Shown here: positions 15,606 to 25,300 of the stretch, in pieces | How positions within the stretch are numbered: the first letter of the stretch is position 1 | Layout: each line of letters opens with the position of its first letter | Assembly: GCA_016720745.1 (NCBI GenBank) | Contig: JADKKA010000006.1 | Span: 152,207-216,206, forward strand | Source of the DNA: Chitinophagaceae bacterium | Lineage (GTDB): Bacteria > Bacteroidota > Bacteroidia > Chitinophagales > Chitinophagaceae | Reading direction: 5' to 3' | Length of the DNA stretch: 64,000 nucleotides | Made by a program: the position numbers and the translations under genes | Notes under the pieces: model-generated | Told to the model about the DNA's origin: nothing | What the model saw: only the letters and a program-made list of their open reading frames with translations | Databases searched by the model: none

Positions 15606-16223
15606 TTACATGATTGCTACAATCAGCCTGTTTAGCTCTCTGGTTTGTACCGGTGGATATTCTCCGATATTTTCCAGCATGGTGCGTCTTTGTTTTTTTA
15701 GTTGTTTGAAGTGAGAAGGCGTTAACCCGGTTACTTTCTTGAACTGGGTGGACAAATGGGCAACACTGCTGTAATGCATCATGTAGGCGATTTCGGTCAG
15801 GTTCAGTTCATTATACACCAGTAACTCCTTCACCCGTTCTATTTTATGGGCGATGATAAATTTTTCGATCGTGGTGCCCTGTACTGCTGAAAACAGGTTG
15901 GCGAGGTAGGTATAGTCGTATTTCAGTTTTTCACTGAGGTAGACGGAAAAGTTCACAATGAGTGGTTCATCCGAGTAATGTACCAGTTCGATAATAACAT
16001 TCTTGATTTTCTGGATCAGTACACTTTTCTTATCATCCATTAATTCAAGGCCAAACTTTAATAGTTTAGTTCTGAATACTTCCTGCTGTTCAGGGGTAAT
16101 TGTTTCCATAATTTCCGCTGATCCCAGTTCGACAAAAGAATAATGTAGTCCCATCCTGGTCAAAACATCCTTTACTACCATTTTGCAGCGGATGCAGACC
16201 ATATTTTTGATGTATAATTTCAA
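15606..16223 (-). CDS. AraC-family transcriptional regulator
   Basis: 205 residues. The C-terminal ~95 residues are an AraC/XylS double helix-turn-helix: IERVKELLVYNELNLTEIAYMMHYSSVAHLSTQFKKVTGLTPSHFKQLKKQRR, with the second HTH signature intact. The N-terminus starts MKLYIKNMVCIRCKMVV, a CxxC (Cys10, Cys13) within a beta-alpha start that looks like a heavy-metal-associated (HMA) fold; the following helical segment has no sugar-binding cupin. This layout is common in Bacteroidota and may sense a metal or redox state, but that is inference. It stands at the upstream end of the small stress-gene run and could control it. Confidence 0.88.
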   Translation of the reverse strand: MKLYIKNMVCIRCKMVVKDVLTRMGLHYSFVELGSAEIMETITPEQQEVFRTKLLKFGLELMDDKKSVLIQKIKNVIIELVHYSDEPLIVNFSVYLSEKLKYDYTYLANLFSAVQGTTIEKFIIAHKIERVKELLVYNELNLTEIAYMMHYSSVAHLSTQFKKVTGLTPSHFKQLKKQRRTMLENIGEYPPVQTRELNRLIVAIM

Positions 16224-16460
16224 AGTGCGTAATTAATGACAATTGTTGCAGGAAAGATGAAGCTAAAACGCAACAACTAAAATGAGGAAAGATGAAGGTA
16301 GTGTATATAGCTTGGTAAACAGGGGTTTTGAGGCAAATGAATGAATTATAGAAGTATATCAACTGTATTTTATAATGCCGGAGTGAAAAAAATAGTGAAT
16401 TGTCACTGATTTGTGAGTTACTGCAGTTTTTTCTTCTAAAGTGTAGTTAATCAGCAGGAT

Positions 16461-16817
16461 CTATTTAAAGAAGCCAAAAAGACCTTTTGGTTCTTCCATT
16501 CCCACCCAAACTGCCTCCTCCCGGATTTCTACCGGCCAGTGTTTTAGAAAATAGCCTTCACCGCTCACATTGCGGCCATTGGACATACAGAATTTATAGC
16601 GGTGGAGCGGACAAACCACATTGCCCAGTGCGTCGAGATAACCATGGGCCATTAAACCGCCGGCATGGGGGCATTTATAAGCAAAGGCAAAAACCTGATC
16701 CTGCCAACGCGCAATGCAGATTTTTTTTCCTTTTACTTCCGTTATGGCAATATGATTATCTGCGAAGTCGAGTTCGTTGATGTGGTTCGCTATTTTGGTC
16801 CAGGAGAGGGAAGTCAT
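16461..16817 (-). CDS. Rieske [2Fe-2S] domain protein
   Basis: 118 residues forming one Rieske domain. The cluster ligands are visible: Cys49-Pro-His51 in AYKCPHAGG and Cys69-Pro-Leu-His72 in VVCPLHRYKF, giving the CxH...CxxH pattern of Rieske ferredoxins. The second loop is followed by RYKFCMSNGRNVSGEGYF, as in NirD-like and dioxygenase ferredoxins. No signal peptide or membrane helix, so it is a soluble cytoplasmic electron carrier. Partner oxygenase or reductase is not in the window. It appears to be a single gene. Confidence 0.88.
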   Translation of the reverse strand: MTSLSWTKIANHINELDFADNHIAITEVKGKKICIARWQDQVFAFAYKCPHAGGLMAHGYLDALGNVVCPLHRYKFCMSNGRNVSGEGYFLKHWPVEIREEAVWVGMEEPKGLFGFFK

Positions 16818-16833
16818 TAGTTGATAGTCATTA

Positions 16834-16885
16834 GTCGTCAGTCGTCAGTCGGCAGTCGGCAGTCGGCAGTCGGCAGTCGGCAGTC
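16834..16885. repeat. Tandem 7-bp repeat (GTCGGCA-type)
   Basis: Five to seven tandem copies of a heptamer, GTCGTCA then GTCGGCA, run through 16834-16885 in the gap between the Rieske gene and hflX. There are no spacers, so it is a simple tandem repeat prone to slippage. Confidence 0.8.
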
Positions 16886-17033
16886 TGATGCGGCTGTCAA
16901 GATAAGACGGGTTGTTGGTTTTTTTGGAGTGAGGGTAAGGAATTTTTTACCGGTGCGGGCAGAGAAATGAGATAAAGAGGATGCGCAGAGGAATGATTCT
17001 GTCTGATTGGTGAATAGGGCTCCTCCTTTTAAA

Positions 17034-17073
17034 CTTCTCAACCACTCAACAACTCAACTACTCAACCTCTCAA
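17034..17073. repeat. Imperfect CTCAAC tandem repeat
   Basis: Six copies of CTCAAC separated by 1-3 bases, just past the hflX stop. Low-complexity sequence with no terminator-like hairpin. Confidence 0.6.
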
Positions 17074-18264
17074 CTAATACAAAAACTCTGACTTATAAGG
17101 GTACCTCACCCGATACATGGACCTTACTTTATCAAGAATTGATTTCCTTAGCTGATCAATATTCTTTTTTTCGAGGGCGGAAACAAAAACAGCATTGCCG
17201 CCTGTTTCATGTTGCCAGCGTTCGTAGAGGTCTTCCAGGATTTCTTTTTTTGTATTTTCTTCCAGCCATTCGTCAAAGGTGTAGGCTTCGTAGAGATCCA
17301 TTTTATTGAAGATGGTGAGCACTGGTTTGTCGTGGGCATCCAGTTCATGAAGGGTTTTATTCACCACAGCAATCTGTTCTTCATAAGCGGGATGGGATAC
17401 ATCCACTACATGCAGGAGGATATCTGATTCCCTTACTTCGTCAAGCGTGCTTTTAAAGCTTTCCACCAGGTGGTGAGGGAGTTTGCGGATAAAACCTACG
17501 GTGTCGCTCAAGAGAAACGGCGTGGTTTCAAAAACAACTTTACTGGTTGTTGTATCAAGTGTGGCGAATAATTTATTTTCGGCAAACACATCTCTTTTGC
17601 TCAGCAGGTTCATGATCGTGCTCTTGCCCACATTGGTATACCCTACAAGGGCTACCCTGATAAATTCTCCTCTTTCTTTACGCTGGGTGAAAGATTGTTT
17701 GTCAATTTCTGCCAGTCTTTTTCGCAGCAGTGATATTTTATCCCGGACAATCCTTCTGTCTGTTTCAATTTCTGTTTCGCCTGGTCCTCTGGTACCAATA
17801 CCTCCGCCTAATCGTTCCAGGTGTTTCCACATGCCGCGGAGGCGGGGCAGGATATACTGGTATTGGGCCAGTTCCACCTGTGCCCGGGCCTGTGCGGTTT
17901 TAGCGCGGCTGGCGAAGATGTCGAGGATCAGGTCACTGCGGTCAATGGTTTTTATTTCCAGGGCTTTTTCAATATTGTTGATCTGTGCGCCGCTGAGTTC
18001 GTCATCAAATATGATGATGCGGATATCACGGCCCTGAATATACTGGCGGATTTCTTCCAGTTTACCCTTGCCGACAAATGTACGGCTGTCGGGGTGCGGG
18101 AGTTTTTGTGTAAAGCGTTTAACGGCTACCGCGCCGGCGGTTTCGGCCAAAAAGGCGAGTTCGTCGAGGTATTCGTTGAGTTGTTGTTCGGTTTGGTCTT
18201 TGTGTACGAGACCGACTAAAACGGCTTTTTCTTCTTTTTGAATTTTCTTCTTGGTATCGAGCAT
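17074..18264 (-). CDS. hflX: GTPase HflX
   Basis: 396 residues with the full HflX plan. The N-terminal domain contains DSRTFVGKGKLEEI (residues 60-73), followed by a coiled linker and the family signature GGGIGTRGPGETEIETDRR at 153-171. The G domain has G1 GYTNVGKST (208-216), G3 DTVGF and G4 NKMD. HflX is a ribosome-associated GTPase that splits stalled 70S particles under heat or other stress. The start at 18264 gives the usual length. It is flanked by low-complexity repeats downstream and by the inverted-repeat element upstream, so it seems to be monocistronic. Very secure. Confidence 0.96.
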   Translation of the reverse strand: MLDTKKKIQKEEKAVLVGLVHKDQTEQQLNEYLDELAFLAETAGAVAVKRFTQKLPHPDSRTFVGKGKLEEIRQYIQGRDIRIIIFDDELSGAQINNIEKALEIKTIDRSDLILDIFASRAKTAQARAQVELAQYQYILPRLRGMWKHLERLGGGIGTRGPGETEIETDRRIVRDKISLLRKRLAEIDKQSFTQRKERGEFIRVALVGYTNVGKSTIMNLLSKRDVFAENKLFATLDTTTSKVVFETTPFLLSDTVGFIRKLPHHLVESFKSTLDEVRESDILLHVVDVSHPAYEEQIAVVNKTLHELDAHDKPVLTIFNKMDLYEAYTFDEWLEENTKKEILEDLYERWQHETGGNAVFVSALEKKNIDQLRKSILDKVRSMYRVRYPYKSEFLY

Positions 18265-18546
18265 ATAGGGGTTCCTTCGGAGGGTAAAATTAGAGAATAG
18301 TGGGGTGGTGGGGGAATATTTTTTTTATTTATATAATTTTTTGGGGTGAGTAATGAGGTTACGAGGTTTTATTCAGCCTTACTGATATTATTTTCTTTTT
18401 TCTTGATAAAGTGGGACCAGATCTTACTGCCAGATTTTTACTGGCTACAAACTGATGTGCTATCACTATTTAAAAAGCAATTTTATTATTTTTTTGGAGA
18501 CAAGGGCTTGAATTTGGAGGTAGCTTTTTTAAGAGTCTTTTCTCTA

Positions 18547-19237
18547 CTTACTTTTTTTCTTGATAAAAAAAGTAACAAAAAAATCAAGACGGTTCGAAGC
18601 GGAATTTTCCGCTCTTGGGAAATTGCTGCAGACGAACCGTCGCCCGACGCTCAAAACTTTGCACGGACCTTAATGCGGTAAGTCTTATGCGTGATGTAGT
18701 TGAATACATTACAGCGCTGATTTTTCGATCTCCGGCCTTATAGAAAACTGAGACGAAATCCAGATCGAAAAATAGGCGCTTGCAAAATTTTACTTTATTT
18801 GGAACTCAAAAGCTATCAGATGCCCTGGCCTTTTAGTTTCTCTCATCGAAGTGTAAAAAGGTTAAAATCTCTGTCCATACGGCCAACTGAAAAAAAACGG
18901 GGAAAGGATCTTATATAGATTTAGGGCCATTGCTTTACCCTTTGTCTATTAAACAAAGCACTATTTCTTAAATCGGCTATGAGCTTTGAACATAATGAAT
19001 TTCCATAGCGCCTATTTTTCGATTTGAACAACATCACAATTTTATACATCGCTGCAAATCGAAAAATCAGCGCAGTAGGATAACCCGCCAAATCACGCAT
19101 GAAAAATCTGGCATTAAAGCCCGTGCCAGAGCTTACTTTCCGGGGGCCGGTTCGACTTCGGAAAATTCCAAAGAGAATGAATTTCCCTTTCGAACCGGCT
19201 TGATTTTTTGTTACTTTTTTATCAAGAAAAAAGTAAG
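18547..19237. repeat. Nested inverted-repeat (multi-hairpin) element
   Basis: Three pairs of arms are nested around one centre: A 18547-18598 with A' 19189-19237 (about 48 bp, differing by homopolymer lengths and one substitution), B GCGCTGATTTTTCGAT 18714-18729 with B' 19058-19073 (exact), and C 18764-18780 with C' 19007-19023 (exact). B and C are themselves imperfect inverted repeats, so each side also forms its own hairpin. The outer arm includes AAGTAACA and ATCAAG blocks that are hairpins in their own right. A further copy of the outer hairpin lies at 19289-19320. Frames at 18346-18681 and 19208-19522 run across the arms and look non-coding. It fills most of the 1.17-kb gap between hflX and the barrel gene. 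Confidence 0.8.
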
Positions 19238-19380
19238 GAAAGACTCTTATTAGGAAAAAGTTTCGTTAGTTCAGCAGTACACTTCTATTTACTTTTTTTA
19301 TCAAGAAAAAAAGTAAGGAAAGATTTCTTTCTTTACCAAAGACCAAATCATAACAACTTACTTCACATTTGTAAACTTGC

Positions 19381-19417
19381 AAAAAAAAACACAGCTGATG
19401 CAATCAGCTGTGTTTTT
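19381..19417 (-). terminator. Bidirectional rho-independent terminator
   Basis: CACAGCTGAT at 19390-19399 pairs with ATCAGCTGTG at 19403-19412 around a 3-nt loop. A tracts at 19381-19389 and T tracts at 19413-19417 let it terminate in both directions. It lies 21 bp past the stop of the barrel gene on the minus strand. Confidence 0.9.
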
Positions 19418-19437
19418 GATATCTTCTTTAAAAAATC

Positions 19438-20166
19438 TTACAACCCACTCAATGTAATCCCAATACTAAACGGCCTTACCACAGGTCCAAAACCATCTTT
19501 AAACAATGGTGTTAACTGGTAACTGCCATATAAACTCACATGGCCATAGCCGATCCGCCCCTGCATACTGATCCTGTTCTTATTGAAGAAATATTTACTG
19601 GACTCTTTTAAAGTATGATCAGCAATGGTAGCAGAAGTACTGCTTTCATACTTGGTATTGCGGGTATGGGCATTAATCAGTAACCCAACCTTCACACCAA
19701 TCGCCGCCTTCAGGCCCTTGCCATGTAAAGGATCGGAAGAAAAGCGAAACTCGATCGGAGCTTCCGCATATACCGTGGCCAGTTTGGTTTTTTTATAATT
19801 GTTGGTATCAGAAACATTGGTGAACTGAATCGTACTGGTATTTCTTTTGATGCCCACATCTGTTTGGGAGAACACAATATGATCACTGGCAATACCAGGT
19901 CCAAAGGCCATACTCAGCTTCGGATTGGTTTTGAAAGGAAAATCCAAAAGGAAATAAACATTAAAACTTTTAGAGAAACCCGATTTATTGATCGTGTCCG
20001 GAATCCCGGCCCAACCGGTATATCCAAACTGGAGCATGAAGTGATCGCTGGGACGATTACTCATATCAATGTTCTGTTTCTTCTTCTTGTCGGTCTGGGG
20101 ATTGTTCTGTGCCATCGCAGCAAATCCAAGACATAGTAATACGGGGACGATCAGCGTTTTCTTCAT
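19438..20166 (-). CDS. Outer-membrane beta-barrel protein
   Basis: 242 residues with a signal peptide (MKKTLIVPVLLCLGFAAMAQ), a short Lys/Asn-rich linker, then alternating strands such as HFMLQFGYTGWAG, FNVYFLLDFPF, LATVYAEAPIEFRF, LKAAIGVKVGLLINAHTR and RISMQGRIGYGHVSLYGSYQLTPLF. It ends in a terminal strand, RPFSIGITLSGL. This matches the PorT/OmpA-type outer-membrane beta-barrel families of Bacteroidota, with about 8 strands. A bidirectional terminator follows. Function, whether pore or structural, is unknown. Confidence 0.82.
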   Translation of the reverse strand: MKKTLIVPVLLCLGFAAMAQNNPQTDKKKKQNIDMSNRPSDHFMLQFGYTGWAGIPDTINKSGFSKSFNVYFLLDFPFKTNPKLSMAFGPGIASDHIVFSQTDVGIKRNTSTIQFTNVSDTNNYKKTKLATVYAEAPIEFRFSSDPLHGKGLKAAIGVKVGLLINAHTRNTKYESSTSATIADHTLKESSKYFFNKNRISMQGRIGYGHVSLYGSYQLTPLFKDGFGPVVRPFSIGITLSGL

Positions 20167-20272
20167 AAGTCTCGTTAAGGGCGCAAATATATTTTTCTTT
20201 GGGTTAAAGATTGGTTAATAAGGAGTAATAATTATTATTTTACTAATTTCGCCCCCTTGAGCACACCGCTCA

Positions 20273-20346
20273 GGACCCTTAGCTCAGACGGTTAGAGCAT
20301 CTGACTCATAATCAGAGGGTCGTTGGTTCGATCCCAACAGGGTCCA
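20273..20346 (+). tRNA. tRNA with CAT anticodon (Met, or Ile2)
   Basis: 74 nt fold into a full cloverleaf: acceptor GGACCCT/AGGGTCC with discriminator A at 20346, D arm GCTC...GAGC, anticodon stem TCTGA/TCAGA with loop CTCATAA (anticodon CAT), and T arm GTTGG-TTCGATC-CCAAC. CCA is not encoded. CAT can mean elongator Met or Ile2 after lysidine modification. The GGACCCTTAGCTCAG start recalls Ile2, but I cannot decide. It is not an initiator, since the acceptor begins with a paired G. Confidence 0.93.
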
Positions 20347-20350
20347 CGTA

Positions 20351-20376
20351 GGCTGCAAATACCCGCAGCCTTTTTT
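20351..20376 (+). terminator. Terminator of the tRNA gene
   Basis: GGCTGC at 20351-20356 pairs with GCAGCC at 20365-20370 and is followed by six Ts. It starts four bases after the tRNA. Confidence 0.85.
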
Positions 20377-20479
20377 GTTTCCCGCTTGATACGAATCAAA
20401 TAATCCGCCGCCTTTTTTGCCCACTGTGCGGAAATCGTCATGGATTTTCAGGTCCGATATCCTTAGATTTACGCAATCG

Positions 20480-21076
20480 ATGCCGGAGAACGAGAACATT
20501 AAACGATTGCTCACTGCCATTTCAGTCAACAACGACCAGGCTGCTTACCGGGAACTATTCATCCTGTTGCACGCCCGGCTGAAGCAGTTTGCCTATTCCA
20601 TCCTGAAATCAGGAGAGGAAGCAGAAGAGCTTGTGTCTGATGTGTTTATACGCATCTGGCAAAAAAGAGAGCAACTCGAAAATATCAATTCTCCCCTCCT
20701 TTATTTTTATACCACCACCAAGAACCTGGCCCTCAATCAGCTCAGTAAACAAAAACGACAGGTTAATCTCTCACCCGAAGAATGGCTGGTTCAGGTCAAT
20801 TCTCTCTATTTCGACCCCGAACAACTGATGCTCACCGAAGAAATGTTCCGACAGGTGAAAAAAGCAGTCAATGACCTCCCTCCCCGCTGCCGGCTGATTT
20901 TCAAGCTGGTAAAAGAAGATGGCCTCCGGTACAAAGAAGTGGCCGAATTGCTGCAATTATCTGTCAAAACCATTGAGGCTCAAATGGCTATCGCATTAAG
21001 AAGGATCGGAAAATGCATGCATTTTGAGCTCAAAACGGCGATTCCGGCCAGGGCCCAGACAATTCTTAAAAAATAA
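20480..21076 (+). CDS. ECF RNA polymerase sigma factor
   Basis: Starting at the ATG at 20480 (MPENENIKRLL...) the protein has 198 residues; the frame extends upstream only to a TTG. Sigma region 2 is visible in AYRELFILLHARLKQFAYSIL...EAEELVSDVFIRIWQKR...YFYTTTKNLALNQL, and region 4 in AVNDLPPRCRLIFKLVKEDGLRYKEVAELLQLSVKTIEAQMAIALRRI. It belongs to the Bacteroidota ECF group that is paired with FecR anti-sigma factors and SusC/D loci. It precedes the FecR gene by 64 bp and probably drives the PUL when the anti-sigma is inactivated by a SusC signal. Confidence 0.93.
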   Translation: MPENENIKRLLTAISVNNDQAAYRELFILLHARLKQFAYSILKSGEEAEELVSDVFIRIWQKREQLENINSPLLYFYTTTKNLALNQLSKQKRQVNLSPEEWLVQVNSLYFDPEQLMLTEEMFRQVKKAVNDLPPRCRLIFKLVKEDGLRYKEVAELLQLSVKTIEAQMAIALRRIGKCMHFELKTAIPARAQTILKK

Positions 21077-21140
21077 TTAAAATTTCTTTAGGGGTAAGGA
21101 CCGGTTCCGGCTGTCTTATGCAGGTATACCCATCAAAACC

Positions 21141-22247
21141 ATGAGCCAGGAGACTTTTTGGATTTTATTGTCGAAAAAACTATCGGGAGAGGCCAGTTTG
21201 GAAGAACTGGTTGTTCTGGAAAATCTGATTCTGGAACATCCCGAATGGCAATTGGCTATTCAAAACCTGGGAGAAATCTGGAAATATCAGCCGAAAAAGG
21301 ACCAAACCGAAGAGGAAGACGCGTACATGCTTCATTTACAAAGAATGCAGGAACTGAATGTCCCGTTTGGGAATATGCCGGATCAGACACCGGTAGTTTC
21401 CATGTCGGGACGAAAAAAGATGAAACGCTGGTATTGGGCCGCAGCCGTACTGCTGGTACTCGCCAGTACCTGGGCCCTGCTGATGAAACCCTTTAAAGGA
21501 GGACAAGGACAGGAAATGGCCCGGCAGGTGAGCGAAATCACTACCCGGCCCGGCTCCACTTCCAAAGTGGAATTACCGGACGGTTCCATGGTTTGGCTGA
21601 ATGCAGGAAGTAAACTGACCTACAATAAAGATTTTGGAAAAGAACTGCGGGAGGTGACCCTTTCAGGAGAAGGATATTTTGATGTAACCAAGATGAAGGA
21701 CAAACCCTTTATCATTCATACATCCAATATCAATATCAAAGTACTGGGTACGGCCTTTAATGTAAAAGCTTATCCGGAAGATAAACTCAGTGAAACCAGC
21801 CTGATCAGGGGAAGCATAGAAGTCACGATCAAGAACCGGCCCAATGATAAAATCATCCTTTCCCCCAGTGAAAAACTGGTGGTGGAGAATGATCGGGTGG
21901 TTCGCAGAGGAGTAGTACAGAAACCCGTGGATGCCCCGGTTAGCCCCATGGTACCGATGGTAGCCGTAAATAAGTTAAGGTACAGTCCGGCTGATAGTTC
22001 CATTGATGAAATCGCCTGGATGGATAACCGGCTCATTTTCCGGAACGAAACCATGGAGGAGCTGGCCCTGCGGATGGAAAGAAGATATGCCGTACAGATC
22101 CAGATCGAGGCAGATGAGTTGAAAGAAATGAAGGTCAACGGCATTTTTGACCAGGAGTCAGTTGCCCAGGCCCTCGAAGCCCTGAAAGAAATGATCCCTT
22201 CCATCAATTATGTGAAAGAAGGGAACCAAATAATTATTAACCGCTAA
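21141..22247 (+). CDS. FecR-family anti-sigma factor
   Basis: 368 residues: a cytoplasmic N-terminus of ~95 residues that would bind the sigma factor, one transmembrane helix (98-115), then a periplasmic FecR domain beginning TTRPGSTSKVELPDGSMVWLNAGSKLTY and containing VTLSGEGYFDV and FNVKAYPEDK. It closes with a DUF4974 secretin-like domain (WMDNRLIFRNETMEELALRMERRYAVQI). Such proteins relay substrate occupancy at the TonB-dependent receptor through its STN domain. It lies between the ECF sigma and susC, all on the same strand. Confidence 0.94.
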   Translation: MSQETFWILLSKKLSGEASLEELVVLENLILEHPEWQLAIQNLGEIWKYQPKKDQTEEEDAYMLHLQRMQELNVPFGNMPDQTPVVSMSGRKKMKRWYWAAAVLLVLASTWALLMKPFKGGQGQEMARQVSEITTRPGSTSKVELPDGSMVWLNAGSKLTYNKDFGKELREVTLSGEGYFDVTKMKDKPFIIHTSNINIKVLGTAFNVKAYPEDKLSETSLIRGSIEVTIKNRPNDKIILSPSEKLVVENDRVVRRGVVQKPVDAPVSPMVPMVAVNKLRYSPADSSIDEIAWMDNRLIFRNETMEELALRMERRYAVQIQIEADELKEMKVNGIFDQESVAQALEALKEMIPSINYVKEGNQIIINR

Positions 22248-22304
22248 TTGCTATGCTGTATGAATAAAACAACTGCCAATAACACTTCCTGAAAGGGTAA
22301 AAAA

Positions 22305-22330
22305 CGGGATTTCGCTGCAACGAAACCCCG
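22305..22330 (+). promoter_or_regulatory. Hairpin in susC leader
   Basis: CGGGATTTCG pairs with CGAAACCCCG (9 of 10 positions) within the 152-bp gap between the FecR gene and susC. There is no following T tract, so it is not a terminator. It may stabilise the susC message or modulate its translation; weak evidence. Confidence 0.3.
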
Positions 22331-22399
22331 TGTGAACAAACAGGTTGTACACCGGGAACTTTAAGACCCCCGGCATTCTTAACCCTTCAACTGTAATTT

Positions 22400-25300
22400 A
22401 TGAAAAAATCTGAAACAGCTGCTGTTTCACCTAAGGTTCTGTTGTATCTAAAGATTGCCAGAATTATGAAACTCACGGTTGCTTTGCTGATGTTTGCCTG
22501 CCTCCAGGTTTCCGCCAAAGGATGGGGACAGGAACGCATCACACTTAAAATGAACGAAGCGGAAATCAAGAAAGTACTCTTCGCCATTGAGAAAAAAACC
22601 GAGTATCGCTTTCTCTTTACGGAAGAGTCCGTAAAAGGTAAACCCAAAGTAAATCTTGATGTAAAAGAAGCCACCCTTCCGGAAGTACTGGACAGGATTT
22701 TGGCTAATACCGGTATTTCTTACAAACTGCTGGGCACAAACCTGGTGGTATTGAAAGAACTCGCCGCACTTGCCGAAGTAAATACAAAAGATATACGCAT
22801 CACCGGAAAAATTACTGCTGCCACCGGTGAGCCGCTGGCCGGCGTATCCATCCAGGTCAAGGGATCCAGGGTAGGAACCGTAACGGATGCCAACGGTAAT
22901 TTCTCCATCAGTGTTCCTGATGATGCCGTACTGGTGATCAGCTCCGTGGGTTATGAACCCCAGGAAGTTTCTGTAAAAGGAAAGACTTCCATCAGTGTTG
23001 CCCTGAAGCAATCTGAAAAAATTCAGGATGCTGTGGTGGTTATTGGTTATGGTTCTGCTGTGAAAAGAGACCTGACCGGATCCATTACAAAAGTAAAAGG
23101 AGATGCCATCGCTGCACAGCCCAACAGTAACCCCCTCGCCTCCCTGCAGGCCAAGGTAGCCGGTCTCACCATCGTGAATACCGCCATCCCCGGTTCTGCA
23201 CCCGATGTGCGCATAAGGGGTACCGTTAGTATCGGTAGTATCCGTCCGGTTTATATCATCGACGGTATTTTCAGTGATAATATGGATTTTGTTAACCCCA
23301 GCGAAATCGAAAGCGTGGAAGTGCTGAAAGATGCATCCTCCCTCGCCATCTTCGGTATCAAGGGTGCCGCCGGTGCGATCCTGGTAACCACCAAGAAAGC
23401 AAAGACCGGACAAATCAATATCAATTTCAATACGGCTTATGGTACCAAAAAACTGGTTGACAAAATTCAGCTCGCAAACGGAGATGATTTCAGGAAACTC
23501 GCTACTATGGAAGCCCTGAGCCGGGTGGATGATGATCCAAGTGATTTATCCCTGCTGAATTTTGTAAACAATGTAGGCGGACCGGGTATGAATGCTTATA
23601 CCGGCAATACCGACTGGATCGATGCCGTAACCCGTACTGCCAAATTCAGTACCACCAATGTGAGTCTGGATGGAAGCACTGATAAGAACAAATTCCACAT
23701 GGGGCTGGGTTATACTTATGATGAAGGCCTGGTAAAACATGTTCGCTACGACCGGATGACCATGAATATCAGCGATGAATTCAAAGTGAATAAGACTTGG
23801 AAACTGGGCTTTACCATCATTGGTTCCAAAGAAAGATTGCCTTACGGCAGCGGTGCTTTGGAAAATGCCCGCCGGATTGTACCGATCGTTTCGGCTGATC
23901 CCAAATCAGTATACACCAAGAATCCATATGGTGTTGATTCTGCCAACTATAACCTGTATTCTTCTGTTCCTATCATTCAGAATTCAGAGACTAACCCGTT
24001 GGCTACCCTGGAGAATAACTGGGATAAGAAAATCGATGACCGTTACCGCTTCGTGGGTAATGTATTCGTGGATATCAATATCACCAAGGACCTGAATTTC
24101 CGTCCGACCTGGTATGCCGATATGAGCTGGCGCAGTAACAGGGAATACACACCGCTGTATGACCTTTATGATCCATCCATGACTGGTGATCAGGTAGTAA
24201 GCAGGAATACCCTGACAGCCGTTAGACAGGACCTGATCAATACCCGGGCCTTCCAGCAGGATTATATTGCTACTTACAAGAAAAAATTCAATAACCATTC
24301 TTTCACCCTGATGGGCGGCTTTACTACTTATTTCTATAAGTATGAGCAGGCTTCTTCCACGGTTTCACAGAAAGAAGAAGGAAAGAATATCATTCCAAAT
24401 AATAAACGCTTCTGGTATATCAATACCGGTTTCGGAGATATCCAGAGCGTGATACCAGCCGGTCAAAGTGAATACACTACCGTATCAGGTCTTGCCCGTT
24501 TGCTCTACAACTATAAGAACAAATATTATTTCAACGCCAGCTTCCGCAGAGACGGAGCCAGCCAGATCAGCAAAAACTACAAAGACAAATTCCAGAGCTT
24601 CTGGGCCGTTGGTGCTGCCTGGGAAATCACCCGTGAGAAATTCATGGAGAATATGGAAGTGTTCAATTACCTGAAATTAAAAGCATCCACCGGATTGCTC
24701 GGTAACTTCACTGCCCAGGGCAAGAACTACCCTGCTTACCCCACAATTTCCACTAACTCATCTGCCGTATTTGGTGAAAACCTGGTACCGGTGTATGAGG
24801 CAGACTATCTCTACGATCCCAATCTGCGCTGGGAAACTGTGAATTCTTCTGAAATAGGAATTGAAGCGGAAATGTTCAAAAGCCGTCTGCATTTCGAAAT
24901 GGCTTATTACAGTAAAAAAACACAGGACCTGATCGTGTTGCTCAGACCTTCCGGTATTCTTCCATCCCTGACCAATAACGGATCGATCCAGAACAGTGGT
25001 TTTGAATTCGTGGGCAGCTGGAATCAGAAGATCGGCAATGACATGAGCCTGACCATTGGTGGTAACCTTACCACATTTAAAAACAAAGTGCTGCACCTGG
25101 AGTATCCCAACAGACCGAATATCTCTTCCAGCGAGCAAACACCTAACCAGGCACAAACCGGTTACCCAATCGGTTATTTCTACGGACTGGTAGCAGATGG
25201 ATTGTATCAGTCTTATGCTGATATCCTGGCTTCACCTGTTAACACCATCAATGGTGGTGGTGCCAAGCCCGGCGATATCAAGTACAAAGACCTGGATGGT

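Noticed and set aside
16834..16885. Short direct repeats considered as a CRISPR array
   Set aside because: Heptamers are adjacent with no spacers and there are no cas genes; it is a simple tandem repeat.
18346..18681. 111-codon plus-strand frame between hflX and the barrel gene
   Set aside because: It runs through the outer arm of the nested inverted repeat, with Phe/Leu/Lys runs from homopolymers. No domain or credible start.
19208..19522. 104-codon plus-strand frame after the inverted-repeat element
   Set aside because: Starts inside the right arm, crosses a strong bidirectional terminator and ends antisense to the barrel gene.
22448..23413. 321-codon minus-strand frame inside susC
   Set aside because: Antisense of STN, carboxypeptidase-like and plug domains of a well-recognised SusC; no start context or homology of its own.
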